Assembly (NCBI GenBank): GCA_017437705.1
Contig: JAFRYJ010000031.1
Coordinates: 1-13,700, forward strand
DNA from: Lachnospiraceae bacterium
Lineage (GTDB): Bacteria > Bacillota_A > Clostridia > Lachnospirales > Lachnospiraceae
Direction of reading: 5' to 3'
Length of the DNA: 13,700 nt
Below, in pieces: positions 8,262-13,700 of this stretch; positions within the stretch are counted from its first letter, which is position 1; each line of letters starts with the position of its first letter. The notes beneath the pieces were generated by a model. It saw only the letters and a list, made by a program, of their open reading frames with translations. It did no database searches and had not been told where the DNA came from. The translations under genes were made by a program, and so were the position numbers.

Positions 8262-8492
8262 ATGGAAACAGCTAAACTATTTACAAACGGAGGCTCCCAG
8301 GCAGTTCGACTTCCTAAAAGCTGCCGCTTTACAGAAGATGAAGTCTATATAAACCGTATTGGGAATATTGTGATCATCATTCCGAAAAACGATCCATGGA
8401 GTCATATGGCTGATGCTATAGACATGTTTACAGATGATTTTTTAAGAGAACCTATACCTGATCTTCCCATCCAGGAGAAGGAAGGCCTATGA
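8262..8492 (+). CDS. vapB: VapB/MvpA-type antitoxin
   Basis: A 76-residue antitoxin. Residues 1-45 form an AbrB/MazE-like swapped-hairpin DNA-binding domain, recognisable from METAKLFTNGGSQAVRLPK and a short beta-rich stretch (VYINRIGNIVIIIPK, 28-42). The C-terminal part (about 43-76) is expected to wrap and inhibit the toxin. Length and N-terminus match the MvpA/VapB group from enteric virulence plasmids. The ATG at 8262 is chosen because a strong GGAGGTGA lies just upstream (8250-8257); ATGs at 8232 and 8256 fall at the promoter and within that site. The stop overlaps the vapC start by four bases (ATGA), so the two are translationally coupled. Probably autorepressing through the operator at 8222-8241. 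Confidence 0.9.
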   Translation: METAKLFTNGGSQAVRLPKSCRFTEDEVYINRIGNIVIIIPKNDPWSHMADAIDMFTDDFLREPIPDLPIQEKEGL

Positions 8493-8887
8493 AATACATG
8501 CTGGATACGAATATCATCGTTTACATCAGAAACAACAGACCTGCGGAAGTGTTCAGCAGGTTCCGTCAATACTCTCCCGAAGATCTCTGCATTTCCGCGA
8601 TCACTATGGCAGAGCTTGAATACGGAGCCTGCAACAGTTCTGATCCTCTGAGAAACAGGCTGGCACTTTTAACTTTTCTGTCAACCATCAGGATCTTACC
8701 CTTTGATGCAGAAGCGTCTGCAGATTATGGGCAGATACGGTACTATCTTAAAACGAAAGGTGAACCCATCGGTTCCAATGACCTGCTCATTGCTGCACAC
8801 GCAAGATCTGCCGGGCTGACTCTGGTCACAAATAACACAAAAGAATTTAAAAAAGTTCCCGGTTTAGAGATCGTGAACTGGGTATAA
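8489..8887 (+). CDS. vapC: VapC/MvpT-type PIN-domain toxin ribonuclease
   Basis: A 132-residue PIN-domain endoribonuclease of a type II toxin-antitoxin pair. Relatives of this exact length (MvpT of Shigella) cut initiator tRNA; that target is known for the family and not shown here. The acidic metal-binding residues are visible: D6 in MLDTN, E42 in MAELEYG and D98 in IGSNDLLIAAHA. The last motif is VTNNTKEF (113-120), as in the MvpT group. It ends VPGLEIVNW like its relatives. The catalytic set is complete, so the toxin looks active. It starts inside the last codons of vapB and ends just before a strong hairpin. The pair sits alone between two unrelated gene blocks, as expected for a mobile addiction module, although no flanking repeats or integrase are present. 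Confidence 0.93.
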   Translation: MKYMLDTNIIVYIRNNRPAEVFSRFRQYSPEDLCISAITMAELEYGACNSSDPLRNRLALLTFLSTIRILPFDAEASADYGQIRYYLKTKGEPIGSNDLLIAAHARSAGLTLVTNNTKEFKKVPGLEIVNWV

Positions 8888-8893
8888 AAAAAC

Positions 8894-8929
8894 AAAGACT
8901 TCCGAAAACACCTGCCTTCGGAAGTCTTT
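8894..8929. terminator. Bidirectional terminator between vapC and the surface protein gene
   Basis: AAAGACTTCCGAA (8894-8906) and TTCGGAAGTCTTT (8917-8929) form a perfect 13-base-pair stem with a 10-base loop. Read on the minus strand it is followed by TTTGTTTTTTT, a strong intrinsic terminator for the 8948-11728 gene. On the plus strand the tail is weaker (GCGTTATAG), but the stem probably also stops vapBC. Confidence 0.88.
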
Positions 8930-8947
8930 GCGTTATAGTTATCTGTT

Positions 8948-11728
8948 CTATTTCTTCTTCCACTGTGCGTAAAGCGTAACCGTCGCTCCGTCCTTTGCCG
9001 AAAGATTCTTTACAGACGCCTTATCCTTATAAGATGTCCCGCTTCCGTCGGCCTTCGTGTTCCAGCCGTTGAATGTGTAGCCGGTCCTTGTAAACTTATT
9101 TGCCGGCAGCGTATATGATGTACCGTATTTGCAGGACTTATCGTTCATGGTTCCGGTACCGCCGTTTTTGGCGAACTTTATCGTATAGGTATTGGCTGTC
9201 CACTTGGCGTAGAACGTCTTATCTCCGCTGCTGCCGTTGGGCAGGACCGACATCTTCCTGGTCAGTGCCTTGTCCGTATACCAGGCAGCGAAGGTATATC
9301 CGGTCCTTGTGGGAGCATACAGCGTGAATGACGCGCTTTCCGTCAGATACCATTTCCGGTTTTTGCTGTTATTTGTCCCATTGTTCAGAACGTAGCTTAG
9401 AGCGTATTTCACCGGTGCAGCCGCCCCGCAGGCCGGGCATACGTCCTGCTGATAGGCATTCTCTATTTCCGGATATGTTACTTTTGCTCCTCTGTTTATG
9501 CCGTAATCCTCACACAGGTTTTTGAACTCGGTGCTCTGTGTGAACCCGTTGAATACCTGCTGGCGCTTCCATCCTGTCCGGAGCTTATCTGTCCAGTAGA
9601 CCAGGCCGTCCTCGTCATATTCGCGGCCCATAAATGCATTGTATAAAAGCTTTACATAGCATTCGTTGCAGTAATTCTTATTCTTGAACTCCTTGCTGAA
9701 TATGAAATTCCTGGCGCAGAGCGCTCCGGTTATGGAGCCGCTTTTCAGCTGCGATACCCAGTCGTTGAGGCCGCCTTCATCGGGTTCGCGCAGCAGGCAA
9801 ACCCTGTAAAGCCTTCTTACAAAGGCCTTAACGGGATCCTGAACGGTAACGGTGCACTGTGCCGTTTTGCCGTCCGACGTGGACGCCGTTATACATACCA
9901 CCGCCTCGGATACTCCCGGGTCGCTCAGACCGGTGACCACTCCGTTCTCATCCACAGACGCGATCTCCGGATCAGATGATGTCCATATAACCGTCGGGTC
10001 ATCAGAAAATACCGTTGCATGAAGAGTTACAGTGTTCGTCAGACTGCCCTGCTCTGTTGTCGATACCGCTGCATCCGCCTCTTCCAGCGTGATGTCCGAA
10101 TCTATAAGAAAATCCATCTCCAGCGATCCGCAGAAATTACGTATTCCCTCGATCGTCAGGTGGGCCGTCCCCACGTTTATGTTCGAATCATAAATGATGC
10201 GGTAATCGGTGCCCTCCGCAAGGACATCTCCATCCATGATGACCGTAAGCGTCTGGGTTATTTCCGAACCGGTATAGATCCTGTCCTCAAGCCCCTCTAC
10301 CGTGGTATTCTCCGCAGTGATCCTTCTGAGGACCGGCAGTGTCTCCGTCTTTGTGTGATCGGGATCCGTCCGGCAGGTGTAAAGGATCTGACCCTCGGAC
10401 TCCTCTGTTGCAGGGATGAGCACGGTGCCCTCATCCCAGTCGTGCTCATTGTAATTGCACAGACACAGCTTCCTGTAAGAAGACGGGAATATGAGCATGC
10501 TCTCATTATCATATGTATAGGTGATGGAATTGTACCCCAGCCTGAAGGAATAGCCGGTGTCAAGACCGTCAACACTGCCCTTCAGGAAAAGCCTGTCGGG
10601 ATAACCGAGCATGCCGGCATCACAGCTGGTCAGATCCGCCAGATATAAGTATCCGTCCTCCATTCTTATAACGTTCCACATATGGCCCGAGGACAGATAA
10701 CCTGTCATTATGTAACACTCAATAAGCTCGGAATCGAAATCCGTAAGGTCGCACAGGAATTTGAAAGCCTTGGCATAACCCTCGCATACCACGTTGGTGT
10801 TCTCGTTGCCGTCGAAAACGTAGATAAGCTGCCAGGGGTCGCCGTAATGGGTCTGGGGCAAGGCCGCGGAATCAAAGTCGTAGCTGACATGGGCAAGGAT
10901 CCAGTCCTTGTAGTATTCTATCTTCTCCGGATCGGGGAGATCTTCCGCCTCCCCTACGATGTTCAGCGCATTTTCTGCCGTGGCTGCCGCTGCCTGAGTT
11001 TTTTCCGTATCGGTTTCAAAGGTGTTAAGAGTACCGTCCGAACTGTAAGCCGATGAAACGTACAAATAGATGACCAGATAGGGATCCTTGAACGTCACCG
11101 TATCGTTTGACTCGCTGTATCCCACATTCCCGATACGCAGAGCATAGGAATAGCCCTCAGTCTTATCGAACCAGTAGAGCACGAAGGGATCATCCCTGGA
11201 AACGGACTTCATTGTCGATTCAACATCGACCTGGGACGACCAAGCATTCTTCAGCGCCGCCCTTGTTTCATCGGTAAGCCGCCTGACGCCGTCCTCTCCC
11301 ACTACAGACAGCTGCTCCACTCCGAGGTCTTCCGCAGTATAAGTCTTTTTCTCCAGCAGTGATGCATCTATACCCAGCCTCTCGAACTTCGTGCTTGAAA
11401 GCTCTCCGGATGCCACTAAGCCCAGGTTTTCATGCAGCGTATCATAAAGGGCCTGCTCCGCATCATTTAGGTCGTACCTGCGGGGAGCCTTGCTTTGGCC
11501 CTTCCTGCTGTCTGAAGACCTTTCCGGGGCGGCTTTGTTTTCGATGTATCCCAGCACGAGTTCATCGGATCCCGGCAGGTCTATATTTCGTACATACGTA
11601 AAGTCTTCAGTACTCTCATCAGGCAGATCATCTGCATATACATCACTGAACAATCCGGACAGCATCACCAGCATTAGGATCGCAAAAATGCTCAATATTC
11701 TGTTTTTTAAAGCTTTTTTACGGTTCAT
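8948..11728 (-). CDS. Secreted multidomain protein: transglutaminase-like, Ig-like, DUF4214, InlB-type repeats
   Basis: A 926-residue extracellular protein. Residues 1-32 are a signal peptide (basic start, hydrophobic core, cleavage after VYA). A transglutaminase-like cysteine-protease fold spans about 265-400, with a complete C315 (VVCEGYAKAF), H349 (GHMWNV), D365 (LADLTSCD) triad. At 421-467 is a degenerate segment of the kind found in clostridial surface proteins (HDWDEGTVL ... YTC). Two Ig-like units follow: about 470-543 (YTG...GTDYRIIYDSNINVGTA) and a Big_2-type domain at about 548-629 (WTSSDPEIASVDENGVVTG). DUF4214 spans about 633-745, then CPACG (764-768), then two InlB/Listeria-Bacteroides-type repeats (about 775-843 and 848-923), each with RTGYTF..W. 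There is no LPXTG or membrane anchor, so attachment may be through DUF4214 or the repeats. The ATG at 11728 has AGAGGA upstream. Likely acts on peptides or cell-wall material outside the cell; the substrate is unknown. Confidence 0.85.
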   Translation of the reverse strand: MNRKKALKNRILSIFAILMLVMLSGLFSDVYADDLPDESTEDFTYVRNIDLPGSDELVLGYIENKAAPERSSDSRKGQSKAPRRYDLNDAEQALYDTLHENLGLVASGELSSTKFERLGIDASLLEKKTYTAEDLGVEQLSVVGEDGVRRLTDETRAALKNAWSSQVDVESTMKSVSRDDPFVLYWFDKTEGYSYALRIGNVGYSESNDTVTFKDPYLVIYLYVSSAYSSDGTLNTFETDTEKTQAAAATAENALNIVGEAEDLPDPEKIEYYKDWILAHVSYDFDSAALPQTHYGDPWQLIYVFDGNENTNVVCEGYAKAFKFLCDLTDFDSELIECYIMTGYLSSGHMWNVIRMEDGYLYLADLTSCDAGMLGYPDRLFLKGSVDGLDTGYSFRLGYNSITYTYDNESMLIFPSSYRKLCLCNYNEHDWDEGTVLIPATEESEGQILYTCRTDPDHTKTETLPVLRRITAENTTVEGLEDRIYTGSEITQTLTVIMDGDVLAEGTDYRIIYDSNINVGTAHLTIEGIRNFCGSLEMDFLIDSDITLEEADAAVSTTEQGSLTNTVTLHATVFSDDPTVIWTSSDPEIASVDENGVVTGLSDPGVSEAVVCITASTSDGKTAQCTVTVQDPVKAFVRRLYRVCLLREPDEGGLNDWVSQLKSGSITGALCARNFIFSKEFKNKNYCNECYVKLLYNAFMGREYDEDGLVYWTDKLRTGWKRQQVFNGFTQSTEFKNLCEDYGINRGAKVTYPEIENAYQQDVCPACGAAAPVKYALSYVLNNGTNNSKNRKWYLTESASFTLYAPTRTGYTFAAWYTDKALTRKMSVLPNGSSGDKTFYAKWTANTYTIKFAKNGGTGTMNDKSCKYGTSYTLPANKFTRTGYTFNGWNTKADGSGTSYKDKASVKNLSAKDGATVTLYAQWKKK

Positions 11729-11788
11729 GCAGATCCTCTCTTTGTACTGTTATCTCTACAGTCAAACCGGTTATGCCGTATGGCTTTT

Positions 11789-11861
11789 TCAATACATGTA
11801 AAGTGTTGCCGTCGCACCGTTCTTTGAAGAAACTTTTCACAAAAACTCTATTGCTCTGATA
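11789..11861 (-). pseudogene. Decayed 3' end of an InlB-repeat protein gene
   Basis: On the minus strand this stretch reads SSKNGATATLYMY then stop, parallel to LSAKDGATVTLYAQW at the end of the adjacent 926-residue protein. Further upstream, after a one-base frame change, YQSNRVFVKS parallels YKDKASVKN. At DNA level 11797-11828 matches 8968-8999 at 24 of 32 bases. No open frame continues upstream, so only the tail of a former repeat domain remains, now lying within the presumed leader of the intact gene. Confidence 0.55.
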
Positions 11862-11885
11862 ACAACAAACATCCAGTTATTTTAT

Positions 11886-11894
11886 ATTATAGCA
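11886..11894 (-). promoter_or_regulatory. Possible extended -10 promoter for the surface protein gene
   Basis: On the minus strand a perfect TATAAT (11891-11886) is preceded by TGC, an extended -10 element. No good -35 is seen at 17 bases. Transcription would start near 11879 and give a leader of about 150 bases that crosses the InlB-repeat remnant. No better promoter is visible closer to the gene. Confidence 0.4.
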
Positions 11895-11917
11895 CATTAT
11901 GGAGTACAGTAAGACCG

Positions 11918-11944
11918 GTCTGATCACGATCGGCAGGATCAGAC
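11918..11944. other. Intergenic inverted repeat next to a terminator
   Basis: GTCTGATC (11918-11925) and GATCAGAC (11937-11944) form an 8-bp perfect stem with an 11-base loop, beside a GACCGGTC palindrome (11913-11920). No T run follows on either strand, so it is not a terminator on its own. It could be an operator upstream of the 11886 promoter; nothing else supports a role. Confidence 0.3.
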
Positions 11945-11946
11945 AA

Positions 11947-11979
11947 AAATGCTCATGATCCGTATGATCATGAGCATTT
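11947..11979 (-). terminator. Terminator of the SGNH lipoprotein gene
   Basis: AAATGCTCATGATC (11947-11960) and GATCATGAGCATTT (11966-11979) form a perfect 14-bp stem with a 5-base loop. On the minus strand it follows the stop at 11997 by about 17 bases and ends in TTTTTG, so it is an intrinsic terminator for that gene. Confidence 0.88.
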
Positions 11980-11996
11980 CTTTTCACATATATTTA

Positions 11997-12818
11997 TCAT
12001 TTGATCTCTGAAGACACTATGTATTCCGTAATATCCCGAAGCACATCATCGCTGTAATGGAGACCGTCGTCTATATACTTGGTCTTTCCGTCCTCGATAT
12101 CGACCACTGTTGTATAGTTCTCATAAGCTGTTTTCAGTATCTCGCTCTTTCCGAGGGCTTCTTTGACACCGTTGTTGTAATCCTCCACATACCTGTTGAA
12201 ATCCGCGGGATCCAGGCCCAGCACCTTGCTGGAATTCCTGCAGCCGTCAAAACCTATGACGATGACCACCGGGCTGTACACGGTCCCGTTATATTCGTAC
12301 TCCATCTGTGCCAGTATCTCGGCAGAATCGATGGCATATTTGATGAAATCAGCGTTGTTGTTCTCACGGAAATCGTAATTGTTTACAGTTGTAAAAAAGT
12401 ATATCGTACAGCTTCCGTGCTTTTCGATCTGATTCCTGAAGCAGGCTTCGATGTCAGCAAGAGATTTTTCCGTAAGTATGGGGTATTTGGTTTCAGGTGA
12501 GTAATCGCCACCCCATACTGCAAATACCGCATAATCGCTGCCTTCGATGCGCTCCTGATAAATGCCCAGCTGGCAGCATCTGGAATCGCCTATAACGATC
12601 CTGCCGGAATCGTAACCTCCGCTGTCATTCAGGGTGTGGAAAATGTCGTTATTCACGCCCTCGGTGCCCACAGGCTCCATGACGCCCTTTTTGTAACCCG
12701 TTTCCTCGGCCCAGTCCAGATAATCCTGGAATTTATCAAATGCGGCAGGCTTTTTGCTGCAGGCTGATGCCGCGACGGTCGCCATTATCATAATAAAAAC
12801 CAGTAGTTTTCTTCTCAT
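11997..12818 (-). CDS. SGNH/GDSL hydrolase-like lipoprotein
   Basis: A 273-residue predicted lipoprotein. The signal peptide (1-19, MRRKLLVFIM...) ends in a lipobox A-S-A-C with the lipidated cysteine at position 20, so the protein should be tethered to the outer face of the membrane. The mature part has SGNH-hydrolase signatures: IVIGDSR (74-80) with the presumed nucleophile S79, and DDGLHYSDD (250-258) near the C-terminus with D251 and H254 in the D-x-x-H spacing. The middle blocks (around AVWGGD, 100-105, and TVNNYDF, 144-150) are only loosely like the G and N blocks. Clostridial relatives of this layout are thought to remove acyl groups from carbohydrates or the envelope; the substrate here is unknown. 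The ATG at 12818 has GAGGGAG upstream. It has its own terminator, so it is monocistronic. Confidence 0.7.
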   Translation of the reverse strand: MRRKLLVFIMIMATVAASACSKKPAAFDKFQDYLDWAEETGYKKGVMEPVGTEGVNNDIFHTLNDSGGYDSGRIVIGDSRCCQLGIYQERIEGSDYAVFAVWGGDYSPETKYPILTEKSLADIEACFRNQIEKHGSCTIYFFTTVNNYDFRENNNADFIKYAIDSAEILAQMEYEYNGTVYSPVVIVIGFDGCRNSSKVLGLDPADFNRYVEDYNNGVKEALGKSEILKTAYENYTTVVDIEDGKTKYIDDGLHYSDDVLRDITEYIVSSEIK

Positions 12819-12853
12819 AATGCTTTCTCCCTCAAGAGTATCAAGATAGTGCC

Positions 12854-12882
12854 ATTATCATATCATAAATGTGCCCAGTCTA
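12854..12882 (-). promoter_or_regulatory. Candidate promoter of the lipoprotein gene
   Basis: On the minus strand TAGACT (12882-12877) and GATAAT (12859-12854) are 17 bases apart. An overlapping alternative is TTGATT (12888-12883) with TATGAT (12867-12862), spaced 15. Either would start just upstream of the Shine-Dalgarno site. I cannot choose between them. Confidence 0.4.
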
Positions 12883-12957
12883 AATCAAGTATTCTTAAGA
12901 AATAATGTAAAGCCCGGCATCTCACCATGTGATCCCTAATCTTTCAGATCATAAACA

Positions 12958-12977
12958 AGAGCGCCCGAAGGCGCTCT
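12958..12977 (-). terminator. Terminator of the M20 amidohydrolase gene
   Basis: AGAGCGCC (12958-12965) pairs with GGCGCTCT (12970-12977). On the minus strand the loop is the very stable TTCG tetraloop, followed by TGTTTATG. It lies about 35 bases after the stop at 13011. No other gene end is close. Confidence 0.8.
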
Positions 12978-13010
12978 CATCGCTGTTAACAATTGTATCT
13001 GATCATTTCA

Positions 13011-13700
13011 TTACTTCCCATTCTTCTCCAGCCAGTCCATCGCGATCTGCACATATGATGCAGCTATCAGCGGCATCGCCCTTTCATCGAATACGATGTC
13101 CGGAGCATGCTGCGGCCTCCACTTTGACTTATCCTCAACGCCTGCTCCGAAGAACATGTAGCCGGAAGGTATCCTCTGTGTTACAAATGCGAAATCCTCC
13201 GAGCCCATTGCATGAAGCACCTTTGCCGGGTAAACGTCGCTGTTCACCTTCTTAATGCTTGCGATGCACGCCTCGTTGAATTCCGGATCACCGTCAACGG
13301 GAGGCACGTTGTAAAGAGCCGTTACCTCGGCCTTTGCCCTGTATGCCTCTGCGATCTTTTCCGCAGCCTCTGTTATCCTGCCGATAAGAAAATCGGCAGT
13401 TTCCTTCTTGAAGGTACGCAGTGTGCCTTCCATCATCGCCGTATCGGGGATAACGTTGGCGGCGCCGCCGGCGTGGATCTGGCCGATGGTCATGGCCACC
13501 TCGTCCATACCAGATACCTCTCTGGCTATCATCTCCTGCAGCGCCAGATAGATATGCACCGCAGCGTTTATGGGGTCAACGCCCAGCTCGGGGCTTGAGC
13601 CGTGAACTCCCTTGCCCTTCACGTCGATATGAAAGCCGTATGCCGAAGACATTGCCTTGTCGCCGTATGCAATAACGCCCAGCTGTACTGCACCGGCCAC
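13011..13700 (-). CDS. M20-family amidohydrolase, C-terminal part (cut by window edge)
   Basis: The last 229 or so residues of an M20 metallopeptidase-superfamily amidohydrolase of the hippurate hydrolase / N-acyl-amino-acid deacylase type. Such enzymes remove acyl groups from amino acids or short peptides in the cytosol, using two metal ions. Visible are the dimerisation (lid) domain with KGKGVHGSSPELGVDPI (H34 of the fragment), the GQIHAGGAANVIPD segment (73-86) and GTLR (92-95). Back in the catalytic domain are GSEDFA (166-171) and the conserved late histidine in QHAPD (H198), which binds metal in relatives. The first codon in view is a GTG that is probably an internal valine, because the N-terminal metal-binding half lies outside the window. 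The exact substrate cannot be told from this half. Confidence 0.9.
   Translation of the reverse strand: MAGAVQLGVIAYGDKAMSSAYGFHIDVKGKGVHGSSPELGVDPINAAVHIYLALQEMIAREVSGMDEVAMTIGQIHAGGAANVIPDTAMMEGTLRTFKKETADFLIGRITEAAEKIAEAYRAKAEVTALYNVPPVDGDPEFNEACIASIKKVNSDVYPAKVLHAMGSEDFAFVTQRIPSGYMFFGAGVEDKSKWRPQHAPDIVFDERAMPLIAASYVQIAMDWLEKNGK

Noticed and set aside
8124..8930. vapBC as part of an integrated element
   Set aside because: No integrase, transposase, flanking direct repeats or tRNA gene is visible; it is simply a toxin-antitoxin operon between terminators.
10019..10648. 209-codon plus-strand open frame within the surface protein gene
   Set aside because: Antisense to a gene with clear domains in order; no independent support.

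Overview
The window looks like chromosome from a Firmicute of the class Clostridia, most likely a gut or rumen member of the Lachnospiraceae. The evidence is strong Shine-Dalgarno sites, a T-box leader on pheST, a clostridial-type phosphotransacetylase, a stand-alone LUD protein, and a large secreted protein combining a transglutaminase-like domain, Ig-like domains, DUF4214 and InlB-type repeats. Base composition is moderate, with AT-rich intergenic promoters. The family assignment is inference; no rRNA or other marker is present.

Left block, minus strand (about 6556 down to 1): a sigma-A-type promoter and a complete phenylalanine T-box riboswitch lead into pheS, pheT and a PAP2-type phosphatase, with pheT and PAP2 coupled through TAATG. 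A second promoter overlaps the PAP2 stop codon and drives pta, followed by a membrane-anchored DUF4430 protein (again coupled through TAATG), a small SEC-C protein, and the first codons of a further gene at the edge. The pta frame is broken. It is explained exactly by loss of one copy of a 7-bp tandem repeat. Between the T-box terminator and pheS lies an unusual insert of about 200 bases, containing an imperfect direct repeat and a long inverted repeat.

Middle block, plus strand (6592-8929): divergently transcribed from the T-box are a YihY/BrkB-type membrane protein and an overlapping LUD-domain (DUF162) protein, ending at a terminator. Next comes a compact vapBC toxin-antitoxin operon with a palindromic operator in its promoter, ending in a 13-bp hairpin that also serves the convergent gene.

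Right block, minus strand (13700 down to 8948): the C-terminal part of an M20 amidohydrolase with its own terminator, an SGNH-hydrolase-like lipoprotein with its terminator, and a 926-residue secreted multidomain protein. Just upstream of the last lies a decayed fragment of an InlB-repeat gene end, related to that gene's own 3' end.

Most of the window is ordinary housekeeping and accessory sequence. I found no convincing new defence or biosynthetic system. The observations most worth checking are the collapsed 7-bp repeat in pta, the repeat-bearing insert in the pheS leader, and the InlB-repeat remnant.
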